The position numbers were made by a program, and so were the translations under genes. From Verrucomicrobiia bacterium (lineage in GTDB: Bacteria; Verrucomicrobiota; Verrucomicrobiia; Limisphaerales; DASXHY01), in NCBI GenBank assembly GCA_035629175.1, contig DASPIL010000033.1:1-64000 (forward strand): a stretch of DNA of 64,000 nt, given 5' to 3'. A model generated the notes under the pieces. The model was not told the DNA's origin, did no database searches, and saw only the letters and a program-made list of their open reading frames with translations. Positions within the stretch are counted from its first letter, which is position 1. Every line of letters begins with the position of its first letter. Positions 49,321 to 56,101 of the stretch are shown piece by piece.

Positions 49321-50846
49321 GCGCGATCGATTCAGCCATAATACTAGTCTACTTCCTGGTCGTGTTCGGAATCGGGTTCTACTTTTCGCGCAACCAGAAG
49401 ACCACGACTGATTTCTTCCTCGCTGGAAAGCGGGTCCCTGGCTGGGTTGTGGTGTTTGCGATTGTCGGCACGATGATCAGCAGCACGAGTTTCATCGGGC
49501 ATCCAGGCAATGTCTACGCCCGCGACATGTGGAATTTGCCTTCGTTTTTCCTGCTGCCGGTTGTGATGCTCGCGGTTTCGCGGTTCATCGTGGTGTTCTA
49601 TCGGCGGACGATCCAGATGAGCATCTACGATTATCTGGAGAAACGTTTCAGTTACTTCGCGCGGGTTTACGGCGCGACGGCATTTATCGTGAGCCGCGTT
49701 GTAGACATGAGCGCCACCCTTTATTTCCTGGCAATCCCGGTTTCCTACCTAAGCGGGATCAGTGTCAGCTGGGTGATTTTCATTGTGGGAATGGTGACTT
49801 TGATCATGACGGTCGCGGGCGGGATCGCGGCTGTGGTTTACGCCGATGTGCTGCAAGGCGTTTTGCTGATCGGAGGTGCGATTGCGTGTCTTGCGATTGC
49901 GATGTTCCGGCCGGCGGGCGGACCCATGGCAGTGCTGCAGACGGCGTGGGAGGGCGGAAAGTTCGGGCTTGGAAACATGTCGTTCAGCTGGGTGACGGAG
50001 AACATCTGGTTTTATCTCGTAGGCGGCGGGATTTGGGCCGTGCAACGGTACGCTCTGGACCAGCATATCGTGCAAAAATATCTGGTCGCGAAAACCGATC
50101 GCCAGGCAAAGATGAGCGCTTATTTCGGAGCGATAGCCTGCCTGCCTGTGTGGATGTTGTTCTTCCTCCTCGGCGCCTGCCTTTGGGCATTTTTTCAGCT
50201 GAGCGGCGGGGCGTTGCCGGCTGAGGTCGCCACCATCAAGGACAACATCGTTCCCTACTTCATCAAGACACAATTGCCAGTGGGGGTAATCGGCCTCGTG
50301 ATTGCAGCGTTGATTGCCGCAGCGATGTCCAGCCTCGACTCGGACCTCAACAGCATGGCGACGGTGATCGTGGATGACTTTTACGCGCGGCTGCGTCCGT
50401 CTTCGCCCGATGCGCAGCGCTTGTGGGTGGGCAGGCTGGCGGTGGCGATGCTCGGCATCCTGGCGATCGTGTTTTCGCAATTGTGGATCGGGATTGGAAC
50501 CGCGATGGAGTTTGGCATTCAACTTTTCTCGATTGCGACGGCGGGCATGCTGGGCCTGTTCGCGCTGGGGGCACTGACGCGGCGCGCCAATGCGAAGGGC
50601 GCGCTGGTAGGGATCCTGGCGTGCGCAATCTTTACAGGCTGGGCGACGTTGACGTCGGTGCATATTCCTGCGCTGGGCGGCCGCGCACTCGATCTCGGCC
50701 CTCTCAACTATTCGCTGCACCCGTTTCTGATCGGGGTGTTCAACCATGCGATTCTTTTCGTGGTGGGCTGGGCAGCGAGCTTCCTGTTTACCGACAACCC
50801 GGCTGTGCCGGCGCGGGCTTCGCTGGAAACAGTGGGAACACCATGA
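49317..50846 (+). CDS. Sodium:solute symporter (SSS family)
   Basis: A 509-residue inner-membrane transporter of the SGLT/PutP family with about 13 hydrophobic helices. Typical stretches are KTTTDFFLAGKRVPGWVVVFAIVGTMISSTSFIGHPG (helix 1, Na+ site), VAGGIAAVVYADVLQGVLLIGG, WAVQRYALDQHIVQKYLVAKTDRQA and VIAALIAAAMSSLDSDLNSMATV (helix 8, Na+ ligands). It follows a secreted BNR protein and precedes cytosolic sugar-acid enzymes, so it should import the released sugar or sugar acid. ATGA overlaps join it to both neighbours. Confidence 0.9.
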   Translation: MSAIDSAIILVYFLVVFGIGFYFSRNQKTTTDFFLAGKRVPGWVVVFAIVGTMISSTSFIGHPGNVYARDMWNLPSFFLLPVVMLAVSRFIVVFYRRTIQMSIYDYLEKRFSYFARVYGATAFIVSRVVDMSATLYFLAIPVSYLSGISVSWVIFIVGMVTLIMTVAGGIAAVVYADVLQGVLLIGGAIACLAIAMFRPAGGPMAVLQTAWEGGKFGLGNMSFSWVTENIWFYLVGGGIWAVQRYALDQHIVQKYLVAKTDRQAKMSAYFGAIACLPVWMLFFLLGACLWAFFQLSGGALPAEVATIKDNIVPYFIKTQLPVGVIGLVIAALIAAAMSSLDSDLNSMATVIVDDFYARLRPSSPDAQRLWVGRLAVAMLGILAIVFSQLWIGIGTAMEFGIQLFSIATAGMLGLFALGALTRRANAKGALVGILACAIFTGWATLTSVHIPALGGRALDLGPLNYSLHPFLIGVFNHAILFVVGWAASFLFTDNPAVPARASLETVGTP

Positions 50847-51991
50847 ACATTGTCACGCTGCTTCAACCCCCGCGGATCGTTGTCGGCAACGGCTGCGCGC
50901 CGCAGTGCGCCCGTGTCCTCGCAGAGGCCGGAGGCCGGCGCGTCCTGCTGGTTTCGAGTTCACCTGTGATTCCGACGCTCAAGCCGGTCTTGGATGCGCT
51001 TGCGGGCGAATCGATTCAAACGGTCATGAGCCCCGCTGTGGACCGCGAGCCGGATCGGGCTCTGTTCAATGGCGTGCTGGAACTTGCGAAGAGCGAGAAT
51101 GTGGATGGAGTTCTCGGCATCGGCGGCGGAAGCGCAATCGATGTGGCGAAGCTCGCCGCAGCTTTGACGCGTGGCACACAGCGGGTGGAGGAGGTGTTCG
51201 GGATTGGTTTGCTGGCTGGCCGGAATCTTCCGCTGGTTTGCCTGCCAACCACCGCCGGAACCGGCGCTGAAGTTTCTCCAAACGCCATTCTGCTGGATGA
51301 GAGTGACGAACTGAAGAAGGGCGTGATCAGCCCGCACCTTGTTCCCGATGCGGCATTTGTTGATCCGTTGCTGACGCTTTCCGTTCCCCCCGCAGTCACG
51401 GCGGCGACAGGATTGGATGCGCTCACGCATTGCATCGAGGCTTTCGTCAACAATTTTTCCCATCCCGCCGTGGACTTATATGCACTGCAGGGCATCAGGC
51501 TGATTTCGCGCAGCCTGCACGCTGCGGTGCAGGACGGTTCGAATGTGGATGCCCGCGCGGACCTGGCACTGGGCAGTCTTTACGGCGGGCTTTGCCTCGG
51601 GCCCGTCAACACAGCGGCGGTGCATGCGTTGTCGTATCCGTTGGGCGGCCGTTTCCATATTGCGCATGGCATTTCGAATGCAGTGCTTCTGCCATCCGTG
51701 TTGCGATTCAATTTGCCCGCGGCGCCAGAACGTTACGCGGAAGTGGCCGTCGCCCTGGGCGTGCAGCGGAATGGCTCGGCGGCGGGCACAGCCGAGCAGG
51801 GAATCCAGCGCCTCACGAAACTTTCGAAAGCGTGTGGCATCCCGCAATGGATCTCTGACCTCGGAGTTCCCCGGAGCGCCATTCCGGAAATGGCGCGCGC
51901 GGCAATGCAGGTGGCGCGGCTGTTGAAAAACAATGTGCGGCCGCTGACGGAGGCCGATGCGATCAGGATCTACGAAGCAGGTTTTGAATGA
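50843..51991 (+). CDS. Iron-containing alcohol dehydrogenase family oxidoreductase
   Basis: The 382-residue product has the NAD(P)-binding GIGGGSAIDVAKL stretch (about residues 92-104), LPTTAGTGAEVSPNAI, and metal-binding residues in GLDALTHCIEAF and the His of FHIAHGISNAVLLP. It should oxidise or reduce a hydroxyl or aldehyde group of the pathway intermediate. The start is ATG 50843, whose A overlaps the symporter's TGA stop; a longer in-frame opening into the symporter gene is a shadow. The next gene again overlaps by ATGA. Confidence 0.9.
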   Translation: MNIVTLLQPPRIVVGNGCAPQCARVLAEAGGRRVLLVSSSPVIPTLKPVLDALAGESIQTVMSPAVDREPDRALFNGVLELAKSENVDGVLGIGGGSAIDVAKLAAALTRGTQRVEEVFGIGLLAGRNLPLVCLPTTAGTGAEVSPNAILLDESDELKKGVISPHLVPDAAFVDPLLTLSVPPAVTAATGLDALTHCIEAFVNNFSHPAVDLYALQGIRLISRSLHAAVQDGSNVDARADLALGSLYGGLCLGPVNTAAVHALSYPLGGRFHIAHGISNAVLLPSVLRFNLPAAPERYAEVAVALGVQRNGSAAGTAEQGIQRLTKLSKACGIPQWISDLGVPRSAIPEMARAAMQVARLLKNNVRPLTEADAIRIYEAGFE

Positions 51992-52935
51992 AGAACGGGT
52001 TAAAATATGAAGGCACGGTCGTCCCGATGGTGACGCCAATCACCGCGGCAGGCGCGCTCGATGAATCCGCGGTGAGCCGGCTCGTCGAGACTTTGATCGA
52101 GGGAGGCGTGAACGGGATTTTTGTCCTCGGAACGACGGGGGAGGGCGCGAACGTCCCAAAGGCGCTTCGCCGCCAGATGGTCCGCCTCACCGCGAGCACC
52201 GTCCGAGGCCGGGCCATGGTTTATGCAGGCGTCGGCGATCTGACAGCCTCCGACTTTGGCCTCGTCAATCACTGCTTCGAAGACGGCGCCGATGCGATTG
52301 TGGTGCATCCTCCCATTACGGAAGCGGTCAGCGCCGCGGATGTGGGCGGGTGGTATCGGCGTTTGCTCGATGGCCTGCATGGGCCCTTGATTCTTTACAA
52401 CATGCCTTCGACCACAGGGATCTCGATTCCGCTGGAGGCGGTTGAATCGTTGTTGGGTCATCCGCACCTGGCTGGAATGAAGGATTCCGAGAACAATCCG
52501 AAAAGGCTCGAGGAAATGCTCAAGCGATTCGGCGGGCGTCCGGGCTTCGCCATTTTTGTGGGCGTGGGCGCGCTGATGGAAAAGGGGTTGAAGCTGGGCG
52601 CAGATGGAATCGTTCCGAGCGTAGGCAACCTGATCCCCGATGTTTGCCAGAACCTGTGCGTGTCTGCGCGGAGCGGCGACTGGATGCAGGCAGAGACACA
52701 TTTCTCGCGCATGAATGCGGTTGCCGCGCTTTACCAGAAAGGCAGGACCCTGAATGAATCCCTGTCCGTCCTGAAAGCCGCCGTGCATTTTCGCGGACTT
52801 TGCGAGCCTTACGTGCTGCCGCCGTTGAGCATGCTTTCGGCCGCAGCCATGGAAAAATTGCGGACGCAGATGATGCAGCTTCAGCTCAATGGCAGCGGAA
52901 ATGGCTCAGGCAACGGGCACGGCCACGCGGTATGA
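51988..52935 (+). CDS. Dihydrodipicolinate synthase (DapA)-family aldolase or dehydratase
   Basis: A 315-residue class I aldolase-type TIM barrel. GTVVPMVTPIT begins the domain; GTTGEG binds substrate carboxylate; LYNMPSTTG carries the catalytic Tyr and AGMKDSENN the Schiff-base Lys. The neighbours (Fe-ADH, PdxA-type dehydrogenase, DUF1537 kinase) indicate a sugar-acid role such as cleavage or dehydration of a 2-keto-3-deoxy acid, not lysine synthesis. The C-terminus ends GSGNGSGNGHGHAV, an odd Gly/Asn/His tail. It overlaps both flanking genes by ATGA. Confidence 0.88.
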   Translation: MKNGLKYEGTVVPMVTPITAAGALDESAVSRLVETLIEGGVNGIFVLGTTGEGANVPKALRRQMVRLTASTVRGRAMVYAGVGDLTASDFGLVNHCFEDGADAIVVHPPITEAVSAADVGGWYRRLLDGLHGPLILYNMPSTTGISIPLEAVESLLGHPHLAGMKDSENNPKRLEEMLKRFGGRPGFAIFVGVGALMEKGLKLGADGIVPSVGNLIPDVCQNLCVSARSGDWMQAETHFSRMNAVAALYQKGRTLNESLSVLKAAVHFRGLCEPYVLPPLSMLSAAAMEKLRTQMMQLQLNGSGNGSGNGHGHAV

Positions 52936-53987
52936 GCGCGCGGCCCGTCCTTGGCCTGACGATGGGCGATCCCGCAGGCATAGGCCCGGAAATCTGCCTG
53001 CGCGCCCTGAGCGAACCTTCCGTTCTCGACCAGTGTGTTCCCGTCCTCTTTGGCGACGCTGGTGTATTGGATAAAGTTTCCCGTCTGGCTCTTGGAAGCG
53101 CGGCACATGCGCCGCGATTGCTGACATTGGAAGAGTGGGAGCGGACAGCGATAACGGATGCGGCAGTGGTTGACTGTCGTGCCATTGATGCGGCTGCAGT
53201 GGAACCGGGAAGGATCTCCGCGGCGTGTGGCCGGGCTGGATATGTTTATATTGAGCAGGCAATCCGATCCGCCTTGCGCGGGCAGATCGCGGGTGTGGTC
53301 ACGGCACCGATCCACAAGGAGGCATTGAATCTTTCCGGAATCCCCCATCCAGGCCACACCGAAATCTTCACCGCGCTCACGGGTTCCAGGCGAAGCTGCA
53401 TGATGCTGCGGTCCGAAGTCATCACGGTGAGCATGGTGACGACACATATCGGTTACCTGGATGTGGAGTCGAAGCTGTCGGTGGAACGTGTGTTGAACGT
53501 GATTGAGCTGACGGCCGAGGCCATGCGTTGGATGCTGCGACGAGAGCCGCGCATCGGCGTCTGCGGGCTTAATCCGCATGCAGGCGAGCACGGGCTGTTC
53601 GGGCGGCGCGAGGAGGAGGAGATTGTGGAACCCGCTGTCAAAAAAGCGCGGGAAAGCGGCATCGACGCCACAGGCCCACTGGTGCCCGACGCGGCGTTCA
53701 CCAAAAATCAGCGCGCACGTTTTGATGCCATCGTTACGCTGTATCACGACCAGGGCCACATCCCTTTCAAGATGCTTGCCTTTGATACGGGGGTGAACAT
53801 CACGCTCGGGCTTCCAATCATTCGCACATCTGTTGATCACGGAACGGCGTTCGATATTGCATGGCGGGGAACGGCCGATCCAAGCAGTTTGTTTGAGGCG
53901 ATTCGCGTGGCCGTTGAACTCTCCGAGGGACGCCAGGAGCCACGTCGTCACGAAGCAACCAGCACGGACAGAACGCTCAACTCATAA
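52932..53987 (+). CDS. PdxA-family 4-phosphate dehydrogenase, likely PdxA2-type
   Basis: A 351-residue zinc/NAD dehydrogenase. It begins VLGLTMGDPAGIGPEICLRAL and has the metal His in TAPIHKEAL, the HPGHTEIFTALT stretch, LNPHAGEHGLFGREEE-like sequence, YHDQGHIPFKML and IRTSVDHGTAFDIA. Canonical PdxA serves vitamin B6 synthesis, but here the DUF1537 kinase follows. PdxA2 proteins with DUF1537 kinases oxidise D-threonate or D-erythronate 4-phosphate, with CO2 loss giving dihydroxyacetone phosphate. That role fits better than pyridoxine synthesis. The start ATG 52932 overlaps the DapA-like stop. Confidence 0.88.
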   Translation: MSARPVLGLTMGDPAGIGPEICLRALSEPSVLDQCVPVLFGDAGVLDKVSRLALGSAAHAPRLLTLEEWERTAITDAAVVDCRAIDAAAVEPGRISAACGRAGYVYIEQAIRSALRGQIAGVVTAPIHKEALNLSGIPHPGHTEIFTALTGSRRSCMMLRSEVITVSMVTTHIGYLDVESKLSVERVLNVIELTAEAMRWMLRREPRIGVCGLNPHAGEHGLFGRREEEEIVEPAVKKARESGIDATGPLVPDAAFTKNQRARFDAIVTLYHDQGHIPFKMLAFDTGVNITLGLPIIRTSVDHGTAFDIAWRGTADPSSLFEAIRVAVELSEGRQEPRRHEATSTDRTLNS

Positions 53988-54012
53988 ATCGTAAATCATA
54001 GGTCGTAAATCA
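53983..54012. repeat. Short direct repeat of a TCGTAAATCA word before the second DUF1537 gene
   Basis: AATCGTAAATCATAGGTCGTAAATCA is a two-unit direct repeat of TCGTAAATCA lying in the 25-nt gap between the PdxA-family gene and the kinase gene and running into the kinase start codon. It leaves no Shine-Dalgarno sequence for the kinase ATG, unlike the ATGA-coupled junctions elsewhere in this operon. Confidence 0.7.
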
Positions 54013-55200
54013 ATGATAGGCGTCATTGCAGATGACTTGAGCGGAGCGGCTGAAATCGGCGCGCTCGGCCTGCGCCATGGTTTGACGTCGGAGATCGTGA
54101 CGCATGGGACGCGGCCGGGCCGGGCGGATTTGGTATGCATCGATACGGATTCGCGTTCCCGCACCGCCAGCGATGCCGTGGAGAGGAATCGCGACGCCGC
54201 GCGGGTGCTGCAAGCGGCGGGTGCTGAGTGGATCTACAAGAAGGTCGATTCCGTGCTGCGCGGTCACGTCGCAGCTGAACTGCACGCCGTGATGGATGCG
54301 CTTGCCTGCGATCGGGCTTTGCTCGTTCCGGCCAATCCGTCACGCAAACGGATTGTCCGCGGCGGCAAGTATTACATTGATGGCCGCCCGATCGATCAAA
54401 CCGAGTTCGCGCACGATCCGGAATACCCGCGGAACACGGCGAGGGTAGTTGACCTGCTCGGGCCTGCGCGGCAGGGCGCGATGCGGGTGTTTCGGCAAAC
54501 CGACCCGCTTGTGGGAAATGGAATCGGGATCGGGGAAGCTTCGAAGCTGGCGGATCTTAAAGTTTGGGCGGGACGATTAACGCCGGGAATCGTTGCAGCG
54601 GGGGCCGCAGAGTTTTTTGCCGCGCTGCTCGAGGCGCGCGGCTTTCCTGAGCGATCCGAGACTGCAGAGCTGGAACGCTGTGACGAACCCCGCCGTGAGT
54701 TGTTTGTCTGCGGAACAGCAAGCCGCTCGGGCCGCGAGTTCGTCCGGGCATCCCGGCTCCGCAAAGTTCCGATTTTTTCACTTCCATCGGAACTCGTCTG
54801 GGGCGCGGACTTCAGCGAACTCGCCCGTTTGGCAGTGGCGCGCCGGGCAGCGGCAGCTTGCGCGACAAGCCTGCGGGTCATATTGCACGTCGGCCTGCCA
54901 AACATGCGCCGACCCGAGGCGGCGCGGATGCTGACTGAACATCTCGTTCGTCTTGCGGAACTGGTATTGGGTCTGGCAGACGTGACAAGCGTCTATGCCG
55001 AGGGCGGGGCGACGGCGGCGGCCCTGATGCAGCGCATGGGATGGACGCGTTTGAAGGTCATGAGTGAGCTGGCTCCTGGTGTTGCGCGTCTGGCTGCCGG
55101 CAAGGACGGGAGGATATGGCTGACAGTCAAACCAGGCAGTTACGCCTGGCCGGCAGCGGTTCGCAAAGGCGCGGCGCTTGCGTGCGGCAGGGTCGCTTGA
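54013..55200 (+). CDS. DUF1537 four-carbon acid-sugar kinase, candidate tetronate (threonate/erythronate) kinase
   Basis: A 395-residue second member of the OtnK/DtnK kinase family in this window. It opens MIGVIADDLSGAAEIGALGL with the substrate-binding DDLSGA motif, then KKVDSVLRGHVAAEL, VLLVPANPSRKR-like and GRPIDQTEFAHDPEYP. The C-terminal half has LFVCGTASRSGREF, YAEGGATAAALMQRMGW, and the terminal LTVKPGSYAWP. It lies directly after the PdxA-type dehydrogenase, the arrangement of known threonate/erythronate pathways (kinase then 4-phosphate dehydrogenase to DHAP). It differs strongly from the first DUF1537 protein at 38.5 kb, so a different substrate is likely. Confidence 0.85.
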   Translation: MIGVIADDLSGAAEIGALGLRHGLTSEIVTHGTRPGRADLVCIDTDSRSRTASDAVERNRDAARVLQAAGAEWIYKKVDSVLRGHVAAELHAVMDALACDRALLVPANPSRKRIVRGGKYYIDGRPIDQTEFAHDPEYPRNTARVVDLLGPARQGAMRVFRQTDPLVGNGIGIGEASKLADLKVWAGRLTPGIVAAGAAEFFAALLEARGFPERSETAELERCDEPRRELFVCGTASRSGREFVRASRLRKVPIFSLPSELVWGADFSELARLAVARRAAAACATSLRVILHVGLPNMRRPEAARMLTEHLVRLAELVLGLADVTSVYAEGGATAAALMQRMGWTRLKVMSELAPGVARLAAGKDGRIWLTVKPGSYAWPAAVRKGAALACGRVA

Positions 55201-55212
55201 GATAGTGCGCGC

Positions 55213-56100
55213 ATGCAACCTGGACCGGTCGATGACGCAGATGTTGTGGAGGCGCCTGAAGCGCCAACCGCTGAACACCTGACGTTTGTCGAGCCGTCGC
55301 CCATTGCGCGGCGGCTGTTATGGCACTTGTTCTCGATCGGATCCCGCCGGATCACCGAATCTGACCGCCATCAATCGTTCGAAAAACCTGGCGCGCATCT
55401 ATTCTGGGTGCAGTCCGGAGAAGGCGAACTGGAACATGAGAAAGGGCGGCTGGCGCTGGCGCGCGGGCGCAAGGTGTGGCTGGTGGACATGAGCAAACCG
55501 CGCACGTATCTGCCCGCGGCCAAGCGGCATCTCACGATCGCGGGTTTCCGGTTTGGAGGTCCAGGGCTGGAATTCTGGCATGAGGAAATTCGGGGCACGG
55601 AAGGTCCTGAATTTGCACTCAGTGATTTTGGTTTTGTGAAGCGCACCCAGAGCGAACTCCTTCGCCTGGTTCGCCGGCGTCCCGTCGGTTGGGAATGGCA
55701 GATTCATGTGGTCATCACGAACATGCTGGGCAAGCTGCTGATGGCCCGGAAGCTCTTGGTGTCGCCGCAAGCCGAACTGCCCGCTCCCGTGGTGCGGGTG
55801 CTGAACGCCATTTCAGCCAATCCCATGCGCGACTGGAAGGCGACGGAACTCGCATCGATCGGAAAGGTGAGTTACTCCGGCTTGCGCGCGATGTTCCAGA
55901 AGGCAAAACAGGGAACGATCCACGAGCATATACAGCGCGCGCGCCTCGACCAGGCACGGCTGCTCCTGGCGGACAAGCGATTGTCCGTGAAGGATGTCGC
56001 CGCACAGCTCAATTTCTCAAGCGAGTTCTACTTCAGCCATTTCTTCCGCCATTACACAGGGATGACTCCGACCGAGTTCAGGCAGCATTTGAAAGGATGA
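55213..56100 (+). CDS. AraC-family transcriptional regulator
   Basis: A 295-residue regulator. The first 160 residues are a cupin-like sensor (FEKPGAHLFWVQSGEGELEHEKGRLALARG). The last 100 form the AraC DNA-binding domain, with the second helix-turn-helix VKDVAAQLNFSSEFYFSHFFRHYTGMTPTEFRQHLKG clear. It is 12 nt after the kinase stop and 1 nt before the GH2 gene, inside the operon, and most probably controls this operon in response to its sugar. No operator was recognised. Confidence 0.9.
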   Translation: MQPGPVDDADVVEAPEAPTAEHLTFVEPSPIARRLLWHLFSIGSRRITESDRHQSFEKPGAHLFWVQSGEGELEHEKGRLALARGRKVWLVDMSKPRTYLPAAKRHLTIAGFRFGGPGLEFWHEEIRGTEGPEFALSDFGFVKRTQSELLRLVRRRPVGWEWQIHVVITNMLGKLLMARKLLVSPQAELPAPVVRVLNAISANPMRDWKATELASIGKVSYSGLRAMFQKAKQGTIHEHIQRARLDQARLLLADKRLSVKDVAAQLNFSSEFYFSHFFRHYTGMTPTEFRQHLKG

Positions 56101-56101
56101 C

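Noticed and set aside
49749-50747. 332-codon minus-strand open frame
   Set aside because: Antisense to the SSS symporter; Arg/His/Gln-rich composition is typical of a shadow frame.
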